DNA of 64,000 bases. It comes from Rhypophila decipiens. Lineage: Eukaryota > Ascomycota > Sordariomycetes > Sordariales > Naviculisporaceae. A program made the translations under genes and the position numbers. The notes beneath the pieces are model-generated. The model was not told the DNA's origin, ran no database searches, and saw only the letters and a program-made list of their open reading frames with translations. Where the stretch lies: positions 26,114-90,113 of the forward strand of contig MU858205.1 of the NCBI GenBank assembly GCA_033297075.1, given 5' to 3'. This document shows, in pieces, positions 9,438 through 23,300 of the stretch (positions are counted from its first letter, which is position 1; each line of letters begins with the position of its first letter).

Positions 9438-11970
9438 TCACTCGTCATCATCGTCCATGTCCGCCCAGTTGGTCTGGCCTGGGTAATAAGCTGTATCATC
9501 CAGCCAGCAAGTCTCACCCTCTGGAGTTGTAAAGGTAAGTTCAGGCACTGGCAGCCCATTGGACAGCTTCACAGAACCAAAGACCCGTGAGAGCACCAAG
9601 TCTCGGCTCGGCAGAGACACCCATGTATTTGGGCGGTTTTGGCATTGAACCTCGCCGCCAGAGGCAAAATAGTCCTCCCACTGCCGCTTTCCGGTCAAGA
9701 AAATCTTTCCGTCTTCATCAACACAGCTGTGAAGAGCCCAGCCGGGGTTGAGGTGCCCAGTGAGGGGGAGAGGAGGGCAGTCTTCGGAGAAATTCTCCCC
9801 ATCTCCAAAGAGGCCGTCATCGTCATTGTCATTCTCATCGGACTCATACACCTGGACTTGTCCAAGGCCAGTCTCAGATGCAGCGAGGACCTCGGAGGAA
9901 ACGAGGTCGGTGCAGGAAGTGAGGTCCTGTTGCGACTCCTGGACTGGCTCCTCATCGCCATCATCATCCGCCCGGTTGGTCTGGTCAGGGTAGTAAGCCA
10001 GATCCTCGAGCCAGCCAATTTCACCTTCCGGTGTAGTGATGGTGAGCTCTGGCACGGTTTGGCCAGAGGGAAGGATTTGTTGCTTGCCGAAATTTAGCAA
10101 ATCCGAGGGACTCTCCATTACGACCCATGAGGTCTTTGTGCTGAGTCGGAGTCCGTTGGTTGAGTGGTACCAGTTTTGGTAGTCCCGAATGACATAGACC
10201 TGTCCGTGCACATCTATGCTGCTGTGGCCTTTCCAGGAAGGATTCTCGGCCCCTGTGAGCGGGAGAGGATTGAAAGTCTCGCCCTCGTCATCCTCGCTAT
10301 TTTCAAAGAGGGTCTCATCATCGGATCCATAGGCCGGCTTCCCAAGGCTCATGTGTGGGATGTCCTCGTCAGGGCTCTCCTGGATGGCGGTAACGTTGGA
10401 AGAGACGTCGTGATCGGTGTTCTCGGCTGCTTCTTCCTCCTCAGACTCCTCCTCAATTGTGTAGAGGTCCCTGGGGGCGCCGGGGATGGTGGCTGGACTT
10501 GGGAATACAGAGACTCCAGCAAGATCCCCCGTGGTAGCAAGGTCCTCTTGGGCCTCCTCGGCCAGCTCATCATCATCATCGTCCAAGTCGGCCCAGCTAA
10601 CCTGGCCTGGATAATATGCCAAGTCTTCAGGCCAGCTAACCTCTCCCTCTGGAGAAGTCACGATGGGTTCTGGCACTAGTTGGCCAGAGGGCAAGATTTG
10701 ACGTTTGCCCCTGTTAAGCAAGCTGGATGGAGAGTCCATGGTAGCCCAGGACGAAGCCTTCCTTTGGCACTTATATCCCTGGGCAATGAACCGCTCATCA
10801 TCGTAATCTCGGAGCAAGAGAATGTGGCCGTTCTCGTCGATCCAGCTGTGCTGGGCCCAGTCAGGATGATGAGCACCCGTGTGGATTAAAGGGTGCTGGC
10901 GAGCCTCGCCGGTATCGGGATCAAGACCGACGTTCCAGTATTCCTCAAAGGTGAAGAGGCCTGGTTTCATGTAGACAGGGGTCGCACCCGTCTGTGTCAC
11001 CCATTCAAGAAGATCCTCGATCTCGGCGTCTGTAAGGAGCTTGTACCGATTCTCTTTGCGCCAGTAGCGGCGCCCGGTGTTTGAGATAGCATAAGCTGCC
11101 TCAAATCCGTCGCGCTCGAACTCGACGACTATCTCCCAATCCTCGGAGAACTCCGCAATCTCTGTGTCTTGCTCGGGGCAGAGCTCATCGGTCTCACTGG
11201 TGGAATCTTCGGCTGGCTGATCTTCCTGTTGGTCCTCATCCTCTGGATCCGAGAGCAAGGCAGAGCTCTCATAATTGTCGCGGACATTATTGGCAATGGA
11301 GTTATATTCGTTATCAGGGAGTGGAATTTCCGCCAAAACGGTGGCCGTCAATTGTCGGACAACGTCGAAAGGCAGAGGACAGAAGTCTTCGTCGTCTGAC
11401 TCAGAGTCAGAGTCCGGAGGAGTGGGCGTATTGGAACGAGAATAAACAGAGGACCCATGACTGAAGATGGAACCTGGATCAGTGCAGTAATTGCTAATAC
11501 AAAATTCGTTAGCCTGTTATTCATCAAGAAAGAAAGGAGTTGAGAGAAAGATTGAAATACCTTGATCCTGAAGAACGCCGAGTTGAGAGCTCTGGTTCTG
11601 TTGAAGGTTCGACCTCGGGGTGTCCATCCTCATCAAAGGCAGAAAAGCTGTGAGAATAAGCTGTTAGTCTTGTGTTGTCATTGGAATCAAGTGAGGAAAC
11701 ATACCAGAAAGACCAGTCGATGCTGTTGTCAAAGAAGGATTCTTCTTCTTCTTCAAGTTCTTCTTCCTCGACGATTTTTGCAAGCTGGAGGTCGGGAAGG
11801 GCGAAACGTTGGAATGGATCAGGCCTTTCGACGGTGATGTTGGGCATGGCCTCGAGGAAGAGCAAATATGAATCGGCATCGAAAGAGGCTTCTTCAGTGG
11901 CGTCGGTTATGGTGGTGTTGTATTCATCTGCTCCTTCGTCGATGGAGGTTCCAACCGGAGATGCAGCCAA
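9438..11970 (-). CDS. Copy B, acidic three-repeat protein downstream of in-frame UAG
   Basis: The frame continues directly after the UAG at 11973-11971 through exon 11970-11705, intron 11704-11648 (57 bp, GTATGT, CTAAC), exon 11647-11561, intron 11560-11494 (67 bp, GTATTT, CTAAC) and exon 11493-9438, about 802 codons. It carries the domain seen in copy A (EDWEIVVEFERD, SNTGRRYWRKENR; near 11150-11050). Three roughly 100-residue repeats follow at about 10892-10583, 10265-9957 and 9773-9455. Each starts like PLPLTG..NPxW..HS.VD and ends like VPELTxTTPEGE..WL.D.AYYPxQ, with Asp/Glu-rich linkers between. The first in-frame AUG after the UAG is at 11847, 41 codons in. No membrane segment lies in this part. 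Family not recognised; copy A is a clear paralog with one repeat. Confidence 0.8.
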
Positions 11971-12180
11971 CTAGGCCGCAATCTCGCAGAGGACCTGCAA
12001 AGAAGCAAGGAGGAGAATCAGGAAGAGAAGACCGAAGACCAGGCAAGGACCAGTGAGGCGAAGGATGTTGACCGTGAGGGCAAGGAACCAGAAGAGGAAG
12101 GCGAAGAAGTCGAGAGAATTGCTGAGGGTAGGAGCACGTGGCTCAGTGGCGAGAACACGAACACTCTGTGTCGAAGACAT
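11971..12180 (-). CDS. Copy B, 69-residue membrane peptide ending in UAG
   Basis: The ATG at 12180 opens 69 codons ending in TAG (11973-11971). After about 23 polar residues come two strongly hydrophobic segments (around 24-40 and 43-62, the second LVFGLLFLILLLASL), then QVLCEIAA. Its gap-free match to the copy A peptide, right up to the codon before the stop, argues that this is translated protein and not intron or leader. The downstream acidic frame is in phase with it in the spliced mRNA. It may act alone as a small membrane peptide, or as the anchor of a longer readthrough product of about 870 residues. Confidence 0.75.
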   Translation of the reverse strand: MSSTQSVRVLATEPRAPTLSNSLDFFAFLFWFLALTVNILRLTGPCLVFGLLFLILLLASLQVLCEIAA

Positions 12181-12572
12181 GGTGAAGGTGTTGGATTGTT
12201 AAGACGAGAGTCGAATAGTGTGTCGAGACTCGAAAGGTATGTCGGAAGACAAGGGTGGATAGGCGACTGTTAAGATGTCGAGATAGTTGAATAGAGGTGA
12301 AGATCTAAGAAGATCGAGATGGTGGGGGATCAATAAGATCGTAAAGTTAAAGAGCTGCAGAGCTGCGAGGTAAGATGCAGATGCAGAGGAAGATGGTAAT
12401 TGGTAAAGATGGATGAAGGTAATTGCTTTGATGGCTTAAGATGATGAGGATCACTAAGGATCAAGCAAAAAGTTCGGATGCGTCTTGACGAGAATTCGTG
12501 AGAGCGATGCGGAATCAGGAAGGAAGGAGAGTTGGACTGGCGGGGGACCAATTCTTTTTTAGACGGTCGGGA

Positions 12573-12628
12573 CAGGTCCGTGCACCCCGAAAGTGGCTGC
12601 CTGTTGTCGGAGGGATGCGTCACCCGCA
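12573..12628 (-). promoter_or_regulatory. Shared upstream element of copy B
   Basis: This is the second occurrence of the 13-mer CAGGTCCGTGCAC (12573-12585, + strand), followed within 45 bp by GTCACCCG, as upstream of copy A. The surrounding sequence has diverged, so the words appear selectively kept or recently copied. Confidence 0.5.
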
Positions 12629-12689
12629 CCGGCCGATGACACTAACGACGGAAAAGAGTCACGGGTGGTCGGTGTGGGTCAGCTAGGGG

Positions 12690-12900
12690 CGGCTTCCGGT
12701 GGTGTCAGCCACGGGTGTGGCCCGTGTCTGCTCGGCTAGTGGTGGTCATCTGGATTTCCGGTGGCGTCCGCGGGGTGATTAGTCACAGGTCGGCCGGTTG
12801 TCGTTGGCATTCCGGTGGTGTCGGCCGGCTGTCGGTGGACATTCCCGTGCTGTCGGCGGGGTAATGAGTCACAGTCTCGGTCAGTTAGTAGTGGCCTGAG
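12690..12900. repeat. GC-rich degenerate minisatellite
   Basis: Four imperfect units begin with TTCCGGTGGTGTC or a close variant, near 12692, 12755, 12808 and 12840. Units are 32-63 bp and share words such as GTCGGCCGG and GAxTxAGTCACAG. The array lies upstream of copy B, beyond its shared 13-mer. Confidence 0.6.
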
Positions 12901-16414
<3,514 letters not shown>

Positions 16415-16878
16415 GGAGATGTAGAAGATCGGGTCTTTCTGTGAGTAGAGGAACGCAGATAGGGCAGTCGTTATGGGATTGGGAACAGGGGCTGGGATGG
16501 GGAGGTTTCCACCAGGGATATGTCACCATTCGTTCTTTGTCGCTTTCTTCTTCTTCTGTACATACAATATTCTTGGCTTAAAAAACAAAATTTCCCGTCT
16601 TTTGTATTTCAATGACATTCCTTCAAGGCAAACCCATAACACCATTAAACGTACGAAGTGATGCGCCGAAGCAAGCGAACTGATGCACTGAAATATGATG
16701 AAATAGGTGGTGAATATTTACTTGTCACGGCTTTATTCTGAGAGTACAAGGCATATTTGCAAGCCATTACACAGGTATTCACACACAATTACAGGCATTT
16801 ATTCATCAATCTCTAGGCCTAGTGTAAGATAACGCGCCTGTCTCTTCGGGCCTTCATTCAGACCCTTCGCCGAAAACC

Positions 16879-17053
16879 ATCACACGCCTATGAGCAAACA
16901 ACTAGACGTCCCCAAGCATATCTAACCACGCCTCTCTCTCGTCATATGTAGGCCTTGCCCAAGAACATTCCACGCCTATAATCCACAACTCGAACACTCC
17001 CAGCAACATTTACCACGCCTCTCTTCCATCACATGAACGACGCCTTGCAAAAC
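16879..17053. repeat. Tandem duplication of about 87 bp
   Basis: Two imperfect units lie head to tail: 16879-16965 and 16966-17053. Both contain CACGCCTAT followed about 45 bp later by TAACCACGCCTCTC or TTACCACGCCTCTC, and end in GGCCTTGC or CGCCTTGC. They lie just beyond the stop codon of the minus-strand acidic protein, probably in its 3'UTR. Confidence 0.6.
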
Positions 17054-17070
17054 CAGACAACATGTCCTGC

Positions 17071-18591
17071 TTACTGAGCATCAACAAACACAGAAACTTC
17101 CTCCTCCTCCATAACACGCTCAGCAGTCCCCAACGAAGCCTCCACACTGCAACTTCTCTTAGCCCGACGACGAATGAAATCATCACCACGACGGCGCTTC
17201 AAATCAGGGGCGTCGTCCATGCGGGCCAGGTTCCGAGCAAACCGAGCATCAAAGCTATCGTTAGAATCGTAGTCAACGGGGATTGCATCAGGCGCAGTGC
17301 CATGGATAGTGTCATCGTTTCCTTCTTTGCCATGGTTTGAGTCGTCATCGAGGCGATAGTCTTTGTCACCGTCGGTGGCATACTCTGAGAGGGATCGTTT
17401 CCGGCGACGACGATCCTCGCGATTCTCTTGGCGCTCAAGGATGAGCTGGGGCAGCTCGAGCAAGCCGCTCTCGTGGGACTCGTGCAGGATCCGGGTTATT
17501 CTTTGCGTCTCCATGCAGTCGGCTCTGGTGGTCTGGTTGCTGCCGGGGAGAGAGGCGCGGAGAAGAGACATGTCTCCCTTGTGTTGGGCGTAGAGGCGGA
17601 TGATCTCGTCACGCTCGGCCTCGGTGCTGGTATAGTCGGTGACACCGCCGGTGGCTGGGTCAAGTACGAGTTCCCAGTTGCGGGTGTCGTTGGTTGGCTC
17701 TTTCAGGTACTCTGGCCTAGCATTCTTGGCTGGGCTGTCGGGCATGTAGTAAAGGTCTTGGGCAATCTTGCTGGGCGAGACAATGGCGGGTCCGGCTTGG
17801 TTCCCAACGGTCTTCTTGAAGGGGCTGTCGGGCATGGCCAGCATGCTCTGGGTGATAGCTTGATTGGCCTCTGCGGCAGGTGATGAGGTGACAGGGCCGG
17901 CGGGATCACTCTTTTCATCGGTATTCTCTGACGAGTCATCCACAAGATCGATCTCCTCGTCTTCGACTTCCTCATCTTCGAACTTGAAGTGCTCGTCGTC
18001 AAGATGCTCATCCTCATCAAGCTCCTCGTCGAACTGCTGGCTCTCAACTTGAAAGTGTTGGTCGTCAAAGAGCTCATGGTCGACAGGCACATAGTACTCA
18101 TCACCGGGCTCATAGTAGTCGTCATGATCGTCGAATTGCGCTTCCTCGTCATCCTCTTCGTCACCAGACTCGATCGTGATCACCTCCACGTTGGGCGGGA
18201 CCTTGCTTCCACCACCAGGCGCTCGGGTGGTAATCCGAACTGAGCTGCCCGGCTCGTTGCGGACAGTCTCGGCCTTGGCAACCGCTGGGTAGCACGCTTC
18301 GGCAGCGGCAAGTTTGGCGTTCTCGTTGCTGTTAGGAACCGATGGCGACGAGTTGTTGTAAGAGGCACCGCCTCTGTGCAGACCTGGCTTGGCCTTGTAA
18401 AATTGCTCGGCTTCAATCTCGACGAGGCAGTCTTCATCATCCGAGTCCTGCTCGGAGAGAGGAGAAGCGCAGTCCTGGATGAATGGACTAGGGTGGCGGG
18501 CGGGCGACGCAGGCGTGTACGAATCACGCACAACGCCGGGGAACAACACCTCCTGGGCCATGGCGGCGACGGTGGACTCGGGAGCCGACAT
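17071..18591 (-). CDS. Acidic hypothetical protein (506 aa)
   Basis: The ATG at 18591 opens 506 codons without an intron in the coding part. Residues about 145-235 are very rich in Asp/Glu with Tyr and Phe (DDHDDYYEPGDEYYVPVDHE). Two MPDSPxK motifs (near 265 and 290) could be phosphorylation sites. A moderately ordered region (NWELVLDPATGGVTDYTSTE to QRITRILHESHESGLLELPQ) is followed by the basic stretch RRRRKRS and a second basic cluster KRRRGDDFIRRRAKRS near the C-terminus, both nuclear-localisation-like. A nuclear role such as chromatin association is a guess from composition. The family is not recognised. Confidence 0.75.
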   Translation of the reverse strand: MSAPESTVAAMAQEVLFPGVVRDSYTPASPARHPSPFIQDCASPLSEQDSDDEDCLVEIEAEQFYKAKPGLHRGGASYNNSSPSVPNSNENAKLAAAEACYPAVAKAETVRNEPGSSVRITTRAPGGGSKVPPNVEVITIESGDEEDDEEAQFDDHDDYYEPGDEYYVPVDHELFDDQHFQVESQQFDEELDEDEHLDDEHFKFEDEEVEDEEIDLVDDSSENTDEKSDPAGPVTSSPAAEANQAITQSMLAMPDSPFKKTVGNQAGPAIVSPSKIAQDLYYMPDSPAKNARPEYLKEPTNDTRNWELVLDPATGGVTDYTSTEAERDEIIRLYAQHKGDMSLLRASLPGSNQTTRADCMETQRITRILHESHESGLLELPQLILERQENREDRRRRKRSLSEYATDGDKDYRLDDDSNHGKEGNDDTIHGTAPDAIPVDYDSNDSFDARFARNLARMDDAPDLKRRRGDDFIRRRAKRSCSVEASLGTAERVMEEEEVSVFVDAQ

Positions 18592-18621
18592 TCTCAACGT
18601 GAGATAATGAGATTCGGTAAT

Positions 18622-18727
18622 CTGCGATTGTCAGTTCTCGATGCTTCGCTGGAAAGATGTTTGTGATGTCCGTTCGCAATTGAGAATGAACTTGAAGTAA
18701 AGACAGAAAGCAAAAGAGCAAACTTAC
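18622..18727 (-). other. Probable 5'UTR intron of the acidic protein gene
   Basis: On the minus strand a GTAAGT donor at 18727 pairs with a CTGAC branch point and a TCGCAG acceptor ending at 18622, 30 bases before the ATG. Length 106 bp. Confidence 0.55.
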
Positions 18728-20346
18728 AAGATCTGGTCTTTGTGTAGGTCGATGAATGAGCGGGTGAAGGGCAAGGTGTCAAAGCAGATGTAGAGCGGTG
18801 GTGAGAAATTTGGTCAAGTTGTGTGTTGCAGGTTGCAAGTTGCGAAAGTGGAAGCTTTTAAGTAATGAATCGGAGAAGGGAAGGGAAGAAAATCGACGGG
18901 TCACTGGCTGGTGGCCAATGCTAAATAATGGGATGATCCTGACGACGAGCCCGGCCAGCTGCCCTACTATTGTTGGCTGAAAATGCCTCTCTTGACAATT
19001 GGATCGGCAGTTTGGGTCACAATAGTAAATATCAGATGAAAAGATGCTGGCTTGGAAAGTGGTTGGGATTGTTAAACGCTGTGATAATTTGTCTATAGTA
19101 AGGCTTGGACGAAAAGACAGCTGCCTATGTAATACTTGTCAAAAGAGTTGATGTTGTCCTTACTGAACCGTCGGATCTGCTCTGAGAATACGTAAAGGGG
19201 AACTCAAGTGGGTCAGGATTGTTCGTTTCTCCTCATCTTTGACTCGCTGCTGTCAACATGGGACGAAACCTGTTGTGATAAAACGAGAAAGTCTTCGGCC
19301 CTCGGTTCCTCTGGCAAACATGTTTGGTACGCTTCAACCACATGCATCCAAAGTTGGATCTTGGCGACGAATTCCTTGATCTTGATCGTGTTGCTTACCT
19401 CCTTGTGTTATTCACCGTCATGTTTTTACTTTTTCATCATCACCGCCTAGAGGTCCTCTCATAAAGCTAGTAGGCTACCTCCCTCTGACAAGCATAGGAT
19501 CTATTTCATGATATCCGTACGGCGGGTGATTCTCAGCCCTTTATCAGCCCGATTTATGATTTGACTACGCGTGGACATACTTTACGGGAAGGCACAACCT
19601 CACCTCCACCTGCCCTTTATGAGCTTCAGGTGGGTCTGCACAATTGCTGCTCTTCTCCCCTGACCTTGGTCATGATTTCACTCTCCTGCCCATCGACCTG
19701 CCTTCCCTGTATACTTAATACGACCATTCCAGCAGTGGTAATTTCCATTCCCAAAAGTCGTTCTCTCCATTCTTAATAATTAAATATTTGTGTCTTCTCT
19801 TCACTGTTTCGATTACTCTCATTTTGGATGTGGAAATGACCTTGTCTTGCCTGTTCATTGGGGCCCCATAGGGCCACGGGTACCCGTGTCTCTAAGATTT
19901 CACGGGTACCCGTGCGCATTATGTAAGCCCGCTACCCACCTCACCTCGAAATGCCGCTAAAAATGTCAAAACCTCCATTCTCAATCTGTGCAATGTGCAT
20001 TCCGGCCCTGTACAGACAAATACTCGGTGCACCTCGGAAGCATTGATCGGACCAATAAGAACTACTATCATTCAACACCAAAGCTATTCATGCAGCTTCA
20101 TGGCAGACCCAACACCCAGACTTGGTGGGCTGGGCCATTCTCAATGGTTGATCGTGCATATTGAGGCTTGCTCGGCCACAGGCCTCCGCGACCACCTGCA
20201 TCAGGAACTCGAACCACCCGGACCACACTTCCCCGCTCGAAATCGCATCCAAACACCTCCAAACATTGACTCTGACGTTTGCAGGATTTCCCTTTCCGCT
20301 GGATGCGACCAAACGAAGTGAAGAATCTGGGGATGCCGAACCCAGC
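18728..20346. other. Divergent intergenic region
   Basis: This separates the minus-strand acidic gene from the plus-strand STAND-like gene and should hold both promoters. Apart from the paired palindromes at 19875-19914 nothing specific stands out. A CCAAT box lies near 20051. Confidence 0.5.
19875..19914. repeat. Two identical 14-bp perfect palindromes
   Basis: CACGGGTACCCGTG occurs at 19875-19888 and again at 19901-19914, separated by 12 bp. Each copy is its own reverse complement. GGGCCCC lies just upstream. The layout fits a pair of binding sites for a dimeric regulator, or a footprint of a mobile element. Confidence 0.75.
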
Positions 20347-23300
20347 ATGGACCCATTATCGATTGCCGCTGCCGCCGCCGGGTTCCTTGCTACCCTCGAA
20401 TCGATAACGAAGAAGCTACGCGACGTTTCCCGCAAGCTGCGCGACTCGACCACGGTCAAAGCGACACTTGAGCTAGGGCAACAACTGATACAGTTGGAGT
20501 TTGTCACTCGATCGCTGCTTGACCGCGAGATCCCCACTCTCGGGGGATCCTCAAACGCGTCAGCAATCAACGTCGTCCAACAAATCGAGTTGAATATCCA
20601 GAGCTGTCGGGCAGATCTAGATGAGGTTTCCGAACTGTTGGACCAACTCGACAACAGCCTAAAAGAGAAAGCGAGATGGGTCTTCAAAAACCACGGAAAG
20701 GTCATGGACCTTTGTGAAAGTCTCAACCGCCACTACAACAGCTTAGATCTCTCGCTGAGCACTATTCTCATCCTCACGACCCATCAAACACGCCTTGTTA
20801 CCGATCGGACGCTTCAAGAAACGGACTGCATCAAAGATCAAGTTCATATTACTCGAGAAGTTACCCAAGATATCAAAGGCGACACTACACGTCTCAAACG
20901 AAGTGTCGATTATGTTGGTCAGAGCGTCGAACAGATGGGTTTCGATGTCTCGGAGATGTTAACCCTCCTCCGTAAATTTGACCAGCACAAGTCCTGGCCT
21001 TTTAGGGGACATGGTGGATTTATTACAAATGATCTGTGCTTCACTCTGGAGAGATATTTTTGCGACCAGTCGGGCATTGATACCGAGGAACTGCGCAGCC
21101 AGTTCTCGGGATTCCAAACAGAAGACGACCTTGCATCATTACATTCGGGGTGGACCTGGGGCGGGAGCAAACAAGGTGTACCCGACAACCTGTCGACATC
21201 ACGGTCGCGATATGGGAGGAGCCAACCCCATGATTCTGGACCTGGTTCCAATCCTCCCCCAAGGCAGTCTGCAGGTGAAAGCTCTTCCCGAGTGCACTCG
21301 TCACAGGCCCACATCCCCTCCCAGAACCTCCGTGGTGTCGAGACAGGCATGGCCGAATCCTCCAATGACGAATCTGCCTTCGAAAATATCTACGGCGCAA
21401 CGGCTGATGGTAGCTTTCAGCTGGATCGGCATCGTCTGTCCATGCGTATCGACCAGGCCGACGACGACCTGCCACCGGGGATGGGGGACCCTGATGTACC
21501 CGAGCGGGAGCCAAGTGACAGTGATGCAGACTTGAACGAGGGATCCGTCAGCACACGTTCGGTACTCGATTCCCAATCTCAGATTACAACTCCCTCGATC
21601 CCTGAACTCCCGATGAAATTAATTCCTTACCACCCAGGTCCCACAGTTCAGGCCCAAGGAAAAGTAACAAGGAATGACACTCCAGCGTTTGTCAAACTCA
21701 GGGAATCTCTTCAGGCTCTCTGGGATGAGCTGGCAACAGATGAAACCTTTAACTTGATCCAACCCCTTCGATCTGAACTTTCTATACAACAGGCCGAAAA
21801 CGCCCGAAAGAAGCTTCCGTCCCGTCTTGCCCAGAGGAGACTTTACCAGGAATTACATCAAGCTAGTGGAACAAGCCAACCATCCCTTGAGCAAATCAAG
21901 GGATTGCTGGAGGATGGCGCCAGCCCAAATCTACCACCAGGACAAGTTGCAAGGTTCCGTCAGTTTCATAATACCCGCACGGCTTATGCACCTCCTCTGT
22001 TTCTGGCGATCAAGAATAGAAATATCCCCGCTCTCCGATGTCTGCTTCAGCATGGTGCTGAACCAGACTGTCATCTGGTTGAAGAAACGCCCCTAGAAAA
22101 GCTCATGGCAGAAGCGCATTCAGATCCATCAGGTTTCGAAACCATTGCAACCATGGCACTAATACTGGCAAGCAATGGTGCCAAAATCAACCCTTTTATT
22201 CTTTCCCGGGCCATAAGTCTGGATGGCGTCGTAGAAAACTCTACCTTCCTCGTCATCAAGCTACTCCTAGAATCGGGCCCAAATGCACTTCGGCAACTCG
22301 ACCTCCAAGCAGATCTGCTTGCCAAACCCGAGGCATCGCGGGTTGACGAGCTCTTGGTTGAGGCTGTACTACAGCCGGGTTTACAGCCGAGTTGCGCCAA
22401 TATCTGCTCAGCAGTCAAACTTGGCAGTCCAAAAATCCTTAGTCTTCTCTTGGACAATCTTTCGCACCCTGTCTCGCTACCACCCATGTGCATGGAGATG
22501 GCCGTGGCTTGCCAGGATGAAATGGCCATAGGCCTACTCATTACGCGGGGATTTCAGCCGAACTGCTCCAACATCTGCTTGGCAATTTCACTCAGCAACC
22601 CAAAGATTGTTCGTATCCTCATGGATAGTATTCCGCCGCCTAACTCACTCCCAGTCTGTATGGAAAAGGCCTTGAGTTGTTGGAATGAAATGGCCATTGA
22701 ATTGCTGATGGAACGAGGAACCCCGCCACCACTGGAGGCAATCTATCGGGCCATTGAGCTCCGAAAACCTGAGCTATTCGCTAAATTCGTGGATCTCTAT
22801 TGCAATGAAGGTTCACGGCCACTTAACCTGCAGCGGTGTCTTTCCAAAGCGATTTCATACTGGAATGACCACGACCGTACCATTGTCCAGCGTATCATCT
22901 CAAGGGGCGCAAAGCCAACGGAGGAACAGATGACGACAATTATCGAGCATAACGATTTCGAAACGATTGATATACTCCTAGCACTTGGCACAGATATATC
23001 AGACTTCCGCTTCTCTTGTGCAAGCGCCGATCTGGCATGCAAAATATTGCGATCTGCCGCGAAGAGCAAGATCAGGGTCGAAACAAAGCATGAGAAACTA
23101 CTCGTTGCGTTAAGTGCGATTCTCTGCCCCTCGGAGATTACCAAGCAGGATGCAAGCCAGCCGGAGTCCTTGACGAGTGAGGACAGTGACGCAGTCCACT
23201 CCATTAGCCGGCCGGAAAGCCACTGGTCGAGGCAGTCCACCCTCGTTCTTATTAGGCTTTTGATGCGGGAGAAAGTTTGCCCAGATGGCGAGATTTTAGT

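Noticed and set aside
20161..20346. 62-codon extension of the STAND-N frame
   Set aside because: The family starts with MDPLSxAA; the extension is leader-like.
21041..21576. Frames of 150-185 codons inside the STAND-N gene
   Set aside because: Out-of-frame shadows of a long coding region.
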